Shown: positions 54,301 through 62,774 of the stretch, in pieces
Numbering within the stretch: the stretch's first letter is position 1
Layout: every line of letters starts with the position of its first letter
Source: Streptosporangium brasiliense
GTDB lineage: Bacteria > Actinomycetota > Actinomycetes > Streptosporangiales > Streptosporangiaceae
DNA length: 64,000 nucleotides
Assembly (NCBI RefSeq): GCF_030811595.1
Contig: NZ_JAUSRB010000002.1
Coordinates: 248,001 to 312,000 of the forward strand
Direction: 5' to 3'
Position numbers and translations under genes: made by a program
The notes under the pieces: model-generated
Seen by the model: the letters and a program-made list of their open reading frames with translations, nothing else
Database searches by the model: none
Told to the model about the DNA's origin: nothing

Positions 54301-55983
54301 TCACAGGGCCAGTCCGGCCAGTCCGGGCAGCTGGGAGCGGGCGGCGGCGCGCGCCTCCTGCGCGGAGACGGTGGTCATCGCGGACTGCGCGGCCAGGAGG
54401 CACTGCTCCCGGGTGTGCCGCGACAGCGCCGCCCGTACGGCGGGCAGCGCGGGGGCGGCCATCGACAGCGAGGTGACGCCGAGCCCGACCAGCACGCAGG
54501 CGAGGACCGGGTCGCCCGCCGCCTCCCCGCACACCCCGCACGGCCGGCCGCGCTCGACGGCCCCGGTCACGGCCAGCGCGACCAGGTCGAGCAGCGCGGG
54601 CTGCCAGGCGTCCTGCAGCGCGGTCAGCGCACCCACCTGCCGGTCGGCGGCGAAGGTGTATTGGGCCAGGTCGTTGGTGCCCAGCGAGAAGAAGTCCGCT
54701 TCCTGGGCCAGGTCGGCGGCGCGCAGGGCGGCCGACGGGATCTCGATCATCACTCCCGCCTCCGGCAGCCCCGCCTCCCTGCAGGTCGCCACGTACCAGG
54801 CGGTCTCCTCGGCGGTGGCGACCATCGGGGCCATCACCTGGAGCTTGGCCGAGGAGCGGGCGGCCGCCCTGGCCAGGGCGGCGAGCTGGGTGTTCAGTAT
54901 CTCCGGGTATGCCCTGAGCAGCCGTAGCCCGCGCTGCCCCAGCGCCGGGTTCGGCTCCGCCCCCGGCGGCGGCAGGAAGGCCAGCGGCTTGTCGGCCCCC
55001 GCGTCGAGCGTCCGCACGACCACCCGGCCTCCCGGGAAGGCGTTCAGCACCTCCAGGTAGGCGGCCTCCTGCTCCTGCTCCGACGGCGCCGCCGTCCGGT
55101 CCAGGAAGAGGAACTCGGTCCGGTAGAGGCCGACGCCCTCCGCGCCGTGCTCCAGGGCGGCCGCCACGTCGCGCGGCCCGCCGATGTTGGCCAGCAGCGG
55201 GACGGCGTGCCCGTCGGAGGTCATCCCCGGCCCGGTGGCGGCCGCGAGCACGGCGTCCCTGGCGGCGGCGGCGTTCCTCGCCGTGACCACCTCCTCCTCC
55301 GTCGGCGCTGGCCGTACGAGCCCGGAGGCCCCGTCCACCAGCACCGGCGTGCCCGGCGCGATCGCGGTCGCCCCCGGGCAGGCGACGACGGCGGGCACCC
55401 CCATCGCGCGGGCGAGGATCGCGGTGTGGCTGGTCGGCCCGCCCTGCTCGGTGACGAAGGCGGCCACCACGTCCCGCGACAGCAGCGCGGTGTCGGCGGG
55501 GGCCAGGTCGCGGGCGATGAGGACGTACGGCTGCGCCGCCCGGACCGGCAGGCCGGGCACCGGCAGACCCTCGATCACCGCGATGGCGCGGTCCCTGACG
55601 TCGTCCAGGTCGGCGGCGCGCGCGCCCAGGTATCCCCCCGCCGCGACGAGCAGCTCGCGATAGGCGCCGAACGCCTCGTAGACCGCGCGGGCCGCCCCCG
55701 TGCCCGCGTCGATCAGCTCGGCCACCCCGACGGCGAGGCCGGGGTCACGGGCCATCAGCGCCTGGGCGCCCAGGATCTCCTGGGCCTCGCCGCCCGCCCG
55801 GACCCCCCGCTCCTCCAGGTCGGCGGCGACCCGCTCCAGTGCCTGCGCGGCCCTGGCCCGCTCCGCCCCGGCGTCCCCCCCGTGGCGGGCGCCGGGCTCG
55901 GGCACCGGAGCCTCGTGCGCCATGACGTAACCCGGTCCGAGGCCGACCCCCGGACTCACGCCCACCCCCGAGAGCGCGGTCAT
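54301..55983 (-). CDS. ptsI: Phosphoenolpyruvate-protein phosphotransferase (Enzyme I)
   Basis: Enzyme I moves phosphate from PEP to HPr. The product is 560 residues: the HPr-binding helical domain (about 25-140), phosphohistidine His186 in GGPTSHTAILARAMG, and the PEP-binding barrel with GLYRTEFLFLDR, VRTLDAGADKPL, RGLRLL and the cysteine loop CGVCGEAAGDP. The ATG overlaps the ptsH stop in ATGA (55980-55983), so the two proteins are coupled at translation. Confidence 0.96.
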   Translation of the reverse strand: MTALSGVGVSPGVGLGPGYVMAHEAPVPEPGARHGGDAGAERARAAQALERVAADLEERGVRAGGEAQEILGAQALMARDPGLAVGVAELIDAGTGAARAVYEAFGAYRELLVAAGGYLGARAADLDDVRDRAIAVIEGLPVPGLPVRAAQPYVLIARDLAPADTALLSRDVVAAFVTEQGGPTSHTAILARAMGVPAVVACPGATAIAPGTPVLVDGASGLVRPAPTEEEVVTARNAAAARDAVLAAATGPGMTSDGHAVPLLANIGGPRDVAAALEHGAEGVGLYRTEFLFLDRTAAPSEQEQEAAYLEVLNAFPGGRVVVRTLDAGADKPLAFLPPPGAEPNPALGQRGLRLLRAYPEILNTQLAALARAAARSSAKLQVMAPMVATAEETAWYVATCREAGLPEAGVMIEIPSAALRAADLAQEADFFSLGTNDLAQYTFAADRQVGALTALQDAWQPALLDLVALAVTGAVERGRPCGVCGEAAGDPVLACVLVGLGVTSLSMAAPALPAVRAALSRHTREQCLLAAQSAMTTVSAQEARAAARSQLPGLAGLAL

Positions 55984-56237
55984 GGTGCCGAGGCTATGAG
56001 GGCGAGTTTGTCCACGATCTCCTCGGCGCCCTCGCCCTCGGCCGCGATCACCACGGTGTCGCCCTGGCGGACGTCGAGCGACAGCACCGCGAGAATGCTC
56101 TTGGCGTTCACCGGCTGGCCGCCGCCCTTGGCGACGGTGATGTCCACCGGCGCCGCCGCCGCGGTCTGCACGAACGTCGCCGCGGGGCGGGCGTGCAGAC
56201 CGACCTCGGACTCAACGGTGACTTGGCGCTGGGCCAC
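55980..56237 (-). CDS. ptsH: Phosphocarrier protein HPr
   Basis: The product is 85 residues. The active site His15 is in EVGLHARPAATFV; the regulatory-serine position is Ser47 in NAKSILAVLSL. It passes phosphate from Enzyme I to EIIA. A perfect 24-bp palindrome with a dre core (56259-56282) stands 22-45 bp upstream and probably controls the ptsHI operon. AGGAGGAA lies before the ATG. Confidence 0.97.
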   Translation of the reverse strand: MAQRQVTVESEVGLHARPAATFVQTAAAAPVDITVAKGGGQPVNAKSILAVLSLDVRQGDTVVIAAEGEGAEEIVDKLALIASAP

Positions 56238-56258
56238 GTGTTCCTCCTGCGAAATCAG

Positions 56259-56282
56259 GCCGGGCGGTCTAGACCGCCCGGC
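56259..56282. promoter_or_regulatory. dre-core palindrome upstream of ptsH
   Basis: A perfect 24-bp palindrome centred on GGTCTAGACC (56266-56275), exactly the central ten bases of the DasR dre consensus (TGGTCTAGACCA). The outer bases differ (GCC/GGC). It lies between the HAD phosphatase stop and ptsH, so it could also act as a terminator hairpin of the phosphatase gene. Binding by the DasR-like protein at 58996 is inferred. Confidence 0.6.
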
Positions 56283-56921
56283 TCATCCATGGGTCGGCGG
56301 GGGCCATTCGACCCCCGTCAGATCGGCGACGACGATATCCGCCTCGGTGAGTTCGGTGCCCGCGTGGGTCGTCGCTATGCCCACACACCTCATACCCGCC
56401 GCCTTGGCCGCCGCAATCCCGGCGATCGAGTCCTCGAACGCGACGCAGTGCGCCGGATCGACGGAGAGGCGGTGGGCGGCCAGCAGGAACCCCTCCGGGG
56501 CGGGCTTGCCCTCGACCACGTCGCGGGCCGACACGAGGACCCGCACCAGGTCGCGTACCCCGACCTCCGCCAGCCGCTCCTCCGCCCACTCCCGGGAGGC
56601 GGAGGTGACGACCGCGATCGGCGAGCCGTACGCCGAGACCCTGCGGACCAGGTCGGCGGCGCCGGGCACCGGCACGACGGCGGGCAGGCCGGGATGGTCG
56701 TTGAAGGACATGACCTCGCTGATCAGGTCGTCGATCCGCCTGCCGGGGAAGAGGTGGGCCCGCTCGGCCAGGACGTCGCGCCCGCGCCGGCCCATGAACC
56801 CGCGCAGCACGACCTCGTCGTGGACCACCCCGTGGTTGTCGAGCAGCATCGCCCACATCGCCATGCTCCGGTGCTCGCTGTTGATCAGTGTGCCGTCCAG
56901 GTCGAACAGCGCGGCGTCCAT
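56283..56921 (-). CDS. HAD-family sugar-phosphate phosphatase
   Basis: The product is 212 residues with an intact HAD set: motif I LFDLDGTLINSE, cap domain, VVTSASREWAEERL (II), GKPAPEGFLLAAHRL (III) and VAFEDSIAGIAAAKAAGM (IV). The closest functional type is YniC/mannitol- or hexitol-phosphate phosphatase (beta-phosphoglucomutase group). In the PTS island it could remove excess sugar phosphate. ATG 56921 is used (GAGG 6 nt upstream); a 20-codon upstream extension is rejected. crr lies 92 bp upstream on the same strand. Confidence 0.92.
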   Translation of the reverse strand: MDAALFDLDGTLINSEHRSMAMWAMLLDNHGVVHDEVVLRGFMGRRGRDVLAERAHLFPGRRIDDLISEVMSFNDHPGLPAVVPVPGAADLVRRVSAYGSPIAVVTSASREWAEERLAEVGVRDLVRVLVSARDVVEGKPAPEGFLLAAHRLSVDPAHCVAFEDSIAGIAAAKAAGMRCVGIATTHAGTELTEADIVVADLTGVEWPPPTHG

Positions 56922-57013
56922 GGCCGTCCTCGCCTCCAGGTCTCCGTCGTCCCCGCGGAAGGTGCTCCTGTGAGCGACCAACGCCCGCCGCCCGGAACCT
57001 CATCCCGGACGGC

Positions 57014-57460
57014 TCACCTCCACAGGAAGAGTTCGTCTCCCGTGCGGACCGCGCCCTCGGCGAGTGTGGTGACGGATCCCTCGGTGGCGTCCAGCGCCAC
57101 GACGGGGCAGACGGGGGAGCGGCCGCCCGCCTCGACCTCCACGGGGTTCCACGCCACCACGGGCTGTCCGGCCCCCACCCGGTCCCCCTCGGACACCAGC
57201 AGCTCGAAACCCTCCCCCTTGAGCTGCACGGTGTCGATGCCCAGGTGGACCAGGACTCCCCGGCCGTCGTCGCCGACGACGACGAACGCGTGCGGGTGCA
57301 GTTTCACGATCTTGCCTGTGATGGGCGAGACCGCCTCGCCCGGCTCCCTGGCCGGCTCGATCGCCATGCCGGGCCCCACCAGGCCCTCCGAGAACACCGG
57401 GTCGGGCACCGCCCCAAGACCCACGGCCGCCCCCGCGACCGGGGCCAGAACTGTGGTCAT
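57014..57460 (-). CDS. crr: PTS EIIA component, glucose/GlcNAc type (Crr)
   Basis: The product is 148 residues. The phosphorylated His72 is in VLVHLGIDTVQLKGEGF, with the partner His57 in LHPHAFVV, equivalent to the two-histidine active site of EIIA-Glc. The beta-sandwich family pattern SPITGKIVKLHPH is complete. GAGG lies 6 nt before ATG 57460, preferred to the adjacent GTG 57463. It carries phosphate from HPr to EIIB, which is encoded 51 bp upstream. Confidence 0.96.
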   Translation of the reverse strand: MTTVLAPVAGAAVGLGAVPDPVFSEGLVGPGMAIEPAREPGEAVSPITGKIVKLHPHAFVVVGDDGRGVLVHLGIDTVQLKGEGFELLVSEGDRVGAGQPVVAWNPVEVEAGGRSPVCPVVALDATEGSVTTLAEGAVRTGDELFLWR

Positions 57461-57511
57461 CACACCCCCTCGGCCGTCCCCGCCGCGAGGGCGGGGACGG
57501 CCCGGCCCTCA

Positions 57512-57748
57512 TCAGCCGATGATGTCCTCGATGTCGCTGGCGATCGTGTCCGCCTCCGGGCCCACCACCACCTGGACGATGTTGCCCGCGGCCATCACGC
57601 CGTGCGCTCCGGCCGCCTTGAGGGCCGCCTGATCGACTCTGGAGGCGTCACGCACCTCGGTGCGGAGCCGGGTGATGCACGGTTCGATCTCGATGATGTT
57701 GTCCGCACCACCGAGCCCCGCGATGATCGCGTCGGCGTTGGCCGCCAT
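57512..57748 (-). CDS. PTS EIIB component, glucose/GlcNAc type
   Basis: The product is 78 residues. The phosphocysteine is Cys24 in IEIEPCITRLRTEVRD; the rest is the split EIIB-Glc fold (GVMAAGNIVQVVVGPEAD). As in Streptomyces NagF, the B domain is a separate small protein and must serve the EIIC permeases encoded at 59782 and 61240. A weaker dre-like element, GGTCTTTGACC (57769-57779), lies upstream. crr follows 51 bp downstream. Confidence 0.95.
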   Translation of the reverse strand: MAANADAIIAGLGGADNIIEIEPCITRLRTEVRDASRVDQAALKAAGAHGVMAAGNIVQVVVGPEADTIASDIEDIIG

Positions 57749-57800
57749 GTCGCCCTCCAGTCCTCATCGGTCTTTGACCAGGCTAAACGACGCCGAAGGA

Positions 57801-58835
57801 TCAGTCGGTCTGGGTCACCTTGTTGAGACCCCGGGGGGCGTCGGGGTCGATGCCCAGCCGGCGCGCGAGGGCCTCGGTCAGGAGCTGGCCGGGGACGATG
57901 AGGCCGAGCGGGGCGACCCACTCGGGGAGGTCGGGACCGTTCAGCGCGGCGGTGGCCACCGAGGAGAGGGCCGTGCCGCCACCGACGGTGAAGGCCGAGG
58001 CCCCGGCGCCGGTGACCCGCTCGGCGAGCGCCACGGTCCCGGCCAGGGTCGGACCCTCGCCGGCCGCGACCAGGATGGCCGGGGTGTCCTCGTCGACCAC
58101 GGCGATCGGGCCGTGCAGCAGGTCGGCGTAGGACAGGCCCATGGCGTGCAGGTAGCACGCCTCCTTGAGTTTGAGCGCCAGCTCAAGGGCGGTGGAGAAG
58201 GCCAGGCCACGGCCGGAGACCACGACGCCCGGCTTGTCGGCCAGGCCCTCGACGATCGCCTCCAGGTCGCCCGGCTCGGCGATCAGCTTCTCCACCGCGT
58301 CCGGCACCCGCTGCAGGTCGGCGGGGTCGACGTCGGCGCCCAGGCCGAGGCCGAGCACGGCCAGCGCGGCGAGCTGGGTGGTGTAGGTCTTGGTGGCCGG
58401 GACGGCCTTCTCCTCGCCCGCGAGCGTGCACAGCGCGAGGTCGGCGGCCTGGGCGAGGGGGCTCTGCTCGCCGCCGTTGGTGATGGCCACGGTCTTGGCG
58501 CCGCAGTCCTTGGCCCAGGCGAGGGTCTCGACGATCTCCTCGGTCCGGCCCGACTGGGAGAGCGCGACGGCCAGGACGCCGTCGAGGTCCAGCTTGCGCT
58601 TGTAGGTGGTGGCGATGGAGGGGGCGGCGAGCGTGGACAGCCGGCCCGTGTGCGCTTCAGCCAGATAACGGCCGTAGACTGCGGCATTGTCGGAGGTGCC
58701 ACGGGCGATGAACAACAGCTGACGGGTCTGCCCGGCGAGCTGCTCCACCTCCCCGACCCTGGGGAGGAGGGCGTCCAGCGTGGCTCGCAACGCAGCAGGC
58801 TGCTCGGCGATCTCGCTGCGCATCTTGGTCGTCAT
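57801..58835 (-). CDS. SIS-domain sugar-phosphate isomerase/deaminase (GlmS C-half or NagB-II like)
   Basis: The product is 344 residues with two SIS domains: LLFIARGTSDNAAVYGRYLAE and ALSQSGRTEEIVETL, then VVSGRGLAFSTALELALKLKEACYLHAMG. The glutamine-amidotransferase domain of GlmS is absent, so it is either a glucosamine-6-phosphate deaminase of the SIS type (NagB-II) or a related isomerase. In this context deamination of GlcN-6-P to fructose-6-P is the best guess. It is divergent from the dasR-like gene; the split dre palindrome lies between them. Confidence 0.85.
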   Translation of the reverse strand: MTTKMRSEIAEQPAALRATLDALLPRVGEVEQLAGQTRQLLFIARGTSDNAAVYGRYLAEAHTGRLSTLAAPSIATTYKRKLDLDGVLAVALSQSGRTEEIVETLAWAKDCGAKTVAITNGGEQSPLAQAADLALCTLAGEEKAVPATKTYTTQLAALAVLGLGLGADVDPADLQRVPDAVEKLIAEPGDLEAIVEGLADKPGVVVSGRGLAFSTALELALKLKEACYLHAMGLSYADLLHGPIAVVDEDTPAILVAAGEGPTLAGTVALAERVTGAGASAFTVGGGTALSSVATAALNGPDLPEWVAPLGLIVPGQLLTEALARRLGIDPDAPRGLNKVTQTD

Positions 58836-58923
58836 CTAGCGCTCATCCTTCGGTTCGGAATGGCGAGATCGGGCCGTTATCGATCCGTCGCCGGTCCGTA
58901 CATTGACACCCTTTTCCGGCCTG

Positions 58924-58945
58924 TGGTCTAGTCCGGACTAGACCA
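58924..58945. promoter_or_regulatory. Split dre-type palindrome between the SIS gene and dasR
   Basis: This is a perfect 22-bp palindrome with outer arms TGGTCTAG and CTAGACCA separated by six bases. It looks like two overlapping dre elements (TGGTCTAGACCA), each matching at 10 of 12 positions. TTGACA (58903-58908) lies just upstream on the plus strand, so the element covers the dasR core promoter and could repress both divergent genes. Confidence 0.7.
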
Positions 58946-58995
58946 GTACGTACCATAACTCATCACTACATCTCAGATCGAGAGGGGAGGATCTC

Positions 58996-59736
58996 ATGGC
59001 TCAGATCGATCCCGACAGCCCGGTGCCGAAGTATTTCCAGCTCCGGGAGATCCTGCTCGACCTCATCGAGAACAACGAGCTGGCGATCGGCATGGCGATC
59101 CCGTCCGAGCGCGAGCTCTGCCAGCGCTTCGGGCTGTCGCGCATGACCGTACGGCAGGCCGTCGACCACCTGGTCTCCGAGGGCAGGCTGCAGCGCGTCG
59201 CGGGCAAGGGCACCTTCGTGGCCCGCCCCAAGATCGAGATGGCCCTCCGGCTGACCTCCTTCAGCGACGAGATGCGCGCCAGGGGCATGGAGCCCGGCTC
59301 CCGCGACCTGGACCGCAGGGTGGTCAGGGCCAGCGCGCACCTCGCCCGGGAGCTCGGCATCCAGCCCGGGGACGAGGTGCACTTCATCGAACGGCTGCGC
59401 ACCGCCGCCGACGAGCCCATGTGCATCGAGCGGGCCCACATCCCGGTCTCCCTCGCGCCCGACCTCGACACCCACGACCTGACGGGCCGTTCCCTCTACG
59501 CTCTGCTCGAGACCCGCTACGGCCTGGTGCTCGACGCGGGCGAGCTCACCATCGACGGCGGCATAGCCGACCCCGGAGACGCCGATCTGCTGAAGCTGCC
59601 GCGCGGCGGGGCCGTCCTGCTGCTCCAGCGGCGCTCCTTCGCCGGAGGCGTCTGCGCCGAACTCGGGGTCTCCACCTACCGCGCCGACCGCTACCAGCTC
59701 CGCACGGTCCTGGAGATACCGGCCCGTCGCTCCTGA
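58996..59736 (+). CDS. dasR: GntR/HutC-family regulator, DasR-like
   Basis: The product is 246 residues. The winged helix (about 10-75: VPKYFQLREILLDLIENNELAIGMAIPSERELCQRFGLSRMTVRQAV) is followed by the UTRA effector domain (about 95-235: LTSFSDEMRARGMEPGS, then HFIERLRTADEPMCIERAH). This is the DasR layout; DasR of Streptomyces represses amino-sugar uptake and is released by GlcN-6-P. GGAGG precedes the ATG by 5 nt. A split dre element sits in its promoter. The EIIC genes follow on the same strand. Confidence 0.92.
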   Translation: MAQIDPDSPVPKYFQLREILLDLIENNELAIGMAIPSERELCQRFGLSRMTVRQAVDHLVSEGRLQRVAGKGTFVARPKIEMALRLTSFSDEMRARGMEPGSRDLDRRVVRASAHLARELGIQPGDEVHFIERLRTAADEPMCIERAHIPVSLAPDLDTHDLTGRSLYALLETRYGLVLDAGELTIDGGIADPGDADLLKLPRGGAVLLLQRRSFAGGVCAELGVSTYRADRYQLRTVLEIPARRS

Positions 59737-59781
59737 CTCCCTCCCTCTCCTCCCTCTCCCCACCCCCTGGAGGAAAGTCCG

Positions 59782-61119
59782 ATGAGTTCCACCTCAGCGG
59801 ACGCGGGTCTCCCCGCCCCGTCCCCGGCCGGATCCGCCGTGATGAGCGTGCTCCAGCGGCTGGGACGCTCCCTCATGCTGCCGATCGCGGTCCTGCCGGC
59901 CGCAGGCCTGCTCCTCCGGCTCGGGAAGGACGACCTCGTCGGCCGTACCGACAACCCCTTCCTCGACGACGTCGCCCACGTCCTCGAAACCGCGGGCGGC
60001 GCGCTCTTCGACAACCTGCCCATCCTGTTCGCGATCGGCGTCGCCATCGGGTTCGCCCGCAAGGCCGACGGCTCCACCGCGCTGGCCGCGCTCGTCGGCT
60101 ACCTGGTCTTCCACGCCGTCAGCATGACCATGTTCTTCAACCTCTTCGACGACAGGCTCAGAGCCTCCATCTCCAGCCGGCTGTTCGACCCCGCCAACCC
60201 GGGCGTCCCGGAGGTGGTGCTCAACCTCGGCGCGCAGAACCCCACCCGGGTGCTCGGCGGCATCGTCATGGGCCTCGTCTCCGCGCTGCTGTGGCAGCGC
60301 TACTACCGCACCAAGCTGCCCACCTGGCTGGCCTTCTTCGGCGGACGCCGCCTGGTGCCGATCATCACCGCCTTCGCCGGGCTGGTCCTGGGCGTCCTGT
60401 TCGGCGCCGTCTGGCCGATCATCGGCACCTGGCTGCGCGCCTTCGGCACCTGGCTGGCCGAGAACAGCACGGTCGGCGCCGGGGTCTACGGCATGGTCAA
60501 CCGCGCGCTGCTCCCGCTGGGCCTGCACCACATCGTCAACAACGTGGTCTGGACCCAGGTGCCGGAGTGCGTGGTCGACGGCAAGCAGCTCGCCGGCGAC
60601 CTGGTCTGCTTCAACAACGGCGCCCCGGGCTACGGCGGCTTCGAGGCGGGCCTCTACCCGATCCTCATGTTCGGCCTGCCCGCCGCGGCCGTCGCCATCT
60701 GGCGGGCCGCGCCGAAGCACCGCCGCGCCGCGGTCGGCTCGATCATGATCTCCGCCGCGCTCACCGCGTTCCTCACCGGGATCACCGAGCCGATCGAGTT
60801 CGCCTTCATCTTCGTCGCCCCGGTCCTGTTCGTGGTGCACATCGTCCTGACCGGCATCTCCCTGGCGATCGCCTCCGCCCTGGGCGCCAAGCTCGCCTTC
60901 AGCTTCTCCTCCGGCCTGATCGACCTCGTCCTGTACGGCACCGCCCCCAACGCCGAAGGCGTCCCGATCCTCATCGTGATGGGCCTCGTGTACGCGGCGA
61001 TCTACTACGCCGTGTTCAGCTTCCTGATCAGGAAGCTGAACATCATGACCCCGGGCCGCGAGCCCGAGCCCGACGTCGACTCCGGCGAGTCCGCCGCGGC
61101 GGCCACCGGCCGGGCCTGA
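59782..61119 (+). CDS. PTS EIIC permease, GlcNAc type (NagE-like, first copy)
   Basis: The product is 445 residues, about 10 membrane helices. Family motifs include LGRSLMLPIAVLPAAGLLLRLG, GFARKADGSTALAALVGY, the substrate-loop NRALLPLGLHHIVNN and the catalytic GITEPIEFAFIFVAP. The protein is C-only, so it needs the separate EIIB at 57512. GGAGGAAA lies 6 nt before the ATG and dasR ends 45 bp upstream, so dasR and both EIIC genes may be one operon. The C-terminal tail is short and acidic. Confidence 0.95.
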   Translation: MSSTSADAGLPAPSPAGSAVMSVLQRLGRSLMLPIAVLPAAGLLLRLGKDDLVGRTDNPFLDDVAHVLETAGGALFDNLPILFAIGVAIGFARKADGSTALAALVGYLVFHAVSMTMFFNLFDDRLRASISSRLFDPANPGVPEVVLNLGAQNPTRVLGGIVMGLVSALLWQRYYRTKLPTWLAFFGGRRLVPIITAFAGLVLGVLFGAVWPIIGTWLRAFGTWLAENSTVGAGVYGMVNRALLPLGLHHIVNNVVWTQVPECVVDGKQLAGDLVCFNNGAPGYGGFEAGLYPILMFGLPAAAVAIWRAAPKHRRAAVGSIMISAALTAFLTGITEPIEFAFIFVAPVLFVVHIVLTGISLAIASALGAKLAFSFSSGLIDLVLYGTAPNAEGVPILIVMGLVYAAIYYAVFSFLIRKLNIMTPGREPEPDVDSGESAAAATGRA

Positions 61120-61188
61120 CCCCGCCCGGCCTCCGGACCGGTGCGGCGACCGGCCCCGGCGCTCCCGTTGTGTATTCACGACGGCGGG

Positions 61189-61233
61189 TGGTAGATACCA
61201 ACCATCCCCCTGCACGACGCGGCACGCAGGGGG
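61189..61233 (+). promoter_or_regulatory. dre-like element and ribosome-binding-site hairpin before the second EIIC gene
   Basis: TGGTAGATACCA (61189-61200) matches the dre consensus at 9 of 12 bases. Immediately after it, CCCCCTGC (61206-61213) can pair with GCAGGGGG (61226-61233), the latter being the Shine-Dalgarno of the gene at 61240. The hairpin would hide that site. The regulatory meaning is inferred. Confidence 0.4.
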
Positions 61234-61239
61234 TTCGGG

Positions 61240-62568
61240 ATGGGCACGGCAGCCGTAGAACGCGGCCCGTCGATGTGGTCGTCGGTCTTCGCGATACTTC
61301 AGCGCATCGGGCGCTCGCTGATGATGCCGATCGCGGTGCTGCCCGCCGCCGGCCTGCTGCTCAGGTTCGGCCAGGAGGACCTGCTCGGCCGGACCGACAA
61401 CGCCTTCCTCGACCAGGTGGCCGGCGTCTTCGCCGCCGCCGGCGGCGCCCTGTTCGACAACCTGCCGCTGCTGTTCGCGGTCGGCGTCGCGATCGGGTTC
61501 GCCCGCAAGGCCGACGGCTCCACCGCGCTCGCCGCGGTGGTCGGCTACCTGGTCTTCGACCGGGTCAGCAGGACCCTGTTCTTCACCGCCGCCCCGGCCT
61601 CCGAGGTCTACAAGAAGATCGCGCTGAACGTCGTGGGCCCCGACGGGCGCCCCCTGCCCATGCTCAACCTCGGCGTGCAGAACCCCACCGGCGTCCTGGG
61701 CGGGATCGTCATCGGCATCACCGCCGCCCTGCTCTGGCAGCGCTACTACCGGGTCAAGCTCCCCTCCTGGCTCGCCTTCTTCGGCGGGCGGCGGTCCGTC
61801 CCGATCGTCACCGCCGTCGCCGCGCTGCTCCTCGGTGTGATCTTCGGCCTGCTCTGGCGGCCGGTCGGCGACTGGCTGGCCCTCGTGGGCGACTGGCTGG
61901 CCGCCCACGGCACCGCGGGCGCGGGCGTCTACGGCGTGGCCAACCGCCTGCTCATCCCGGTCGGCCTGCACCACTTCCTGAACACGATCGTCTGGTTCAC
62001 CCTCCCCGAGTGCCAGGCCGGGGTCGAGGGCGCGACCAGGAACGCCTCCGGCGACCTGAACTGCTACTTCGCCGGCCAGGACGGCGCCGGGATCTTCATG
62101 ACCGGCTTCTTCCCGGTGATGATGTTCGGCCTGCTGGGCGCCGCCATCGCGATGTGGCAGGCGGCTCCGCACGGCAAGCGCGCGACCGTCGGCGGCATCA
62201 TGCTGTCGGCCGGTCTCACCTCGTTCGTGACCGGCATCACCGAGCCGCTGGAGTTCGCCTTCATCTTCGTGGCGCCCGTGCTGTTCGTGGTGCACGCCCT
62301 CCTCACCGGGCTGTCGATGGCCCTGATGGCCGAGCTGGGCGCCCGGCTCGGGTTCACCTTCTCCGGGGGCGCCATCGACATGCTCCTCAACGCGGGCAAG
62401 TCCAACACCCACCGGGTCGGCCTGATCATCGTCTTCGGCCTGATCTACGCCGTCGTCTACTACCTGCTGTTCACCGTCCTGATCAGGAGGCTGAACCTGG
62501 CCACCCCCGGCCGCGAGCCGGAGGACGCCGACGCCCCGCCTGGCGCCGCCGGGCCTCCCGTCCCCTGA
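61240..62568 (+). CDS. PTS EIIC permease, GlcNAc type (second copy)
   Basis: The product is 442 residues, closely similar to its neighbour throughout (IGRSLMMPIAVLPAAGLLLRFG, GFARKADGSTALAAVVGY, GLHHFLNTIVWFTLPECQAG, GITEPLEFAFIFVAP). Differences concentrate in the first periplasmic loop and the VEGATRNASGD insert, so substrate preference may differ. The ATG 61240 has GGGGG 6 nt upstream, sequestered in a possible hairpin. It is C-only and must share the lone EIIB. It probably arose by tandem duplication. Confidence 0.95.
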   Translation: MGTAAVERGPSMWSSVFAILQRIGRSLMMPIAVLPAAGLLLRFGQEDLLGRTDNAFLDQVAGVFAAAGGALFDNLPLLFAVGVAIGFARKADGSTALAAVVGYLVFDRVSRTLFFTAAPASEVYKKIALNVVGPDGRPLPMLNLGVQNPTGVLGGIVIGITAALLWQRYYRVKLPSWLAFFGGRRSVPIVTAVAALLLGVIFGLLWRPVGDWLALVGDWLAAHGTAGAGVYGVANRLLIPVGLHHFLNTIVWFTLPECQAGVEGATRNASGDLNCYFAGQDGAGIFMTGFFPVMMFGLLGAAIAMWQAAPHGKRATVGGIMLSAGLTSFVTGITEPLEFAFIFVAPVLFVVHALLTGLSMALMAELGARLGFTFSGGAIDMLLNAGKSNTHRVGLIIVFGLIYAVVYYLLFTVLIRRLNLATPGREPEDADAPPGAAGPPVP

Positions 62569-62774
62569 GCGGCGTTTCGGCCGCCCCTCGGAGATCACGG
62601 CTCATTCCGGAACCCGCCCTCCCCGGTCGGGGACCGCTCCAGCTTGGGGTCACCTTCTCCACCTAACCCGGACGAAACAGCGGGGATCACGGGGAAGTTG
62701 GCGGCCGATGTATCTGGACAGGGGACCGGAAACTCCTAGATGTGTCAGTTCAGCCGACGAAAACCGGAGTTGCC

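Noticed and set aside
57769..57779. GGTCTTTGACC upstream of the EIIB gene as a dre site
   Set aside because: One base too long in the centre and lacking the TCTAGA core; kept only as a weak note.
59794..62598. Long minus-strand frame (over 900 codons) opposite the two EIIC genes
   Set aside because: Low-complexity Gly/Asp/Glu translation; the plus strand has two clear PTS permeases with ribosome-binding sites.
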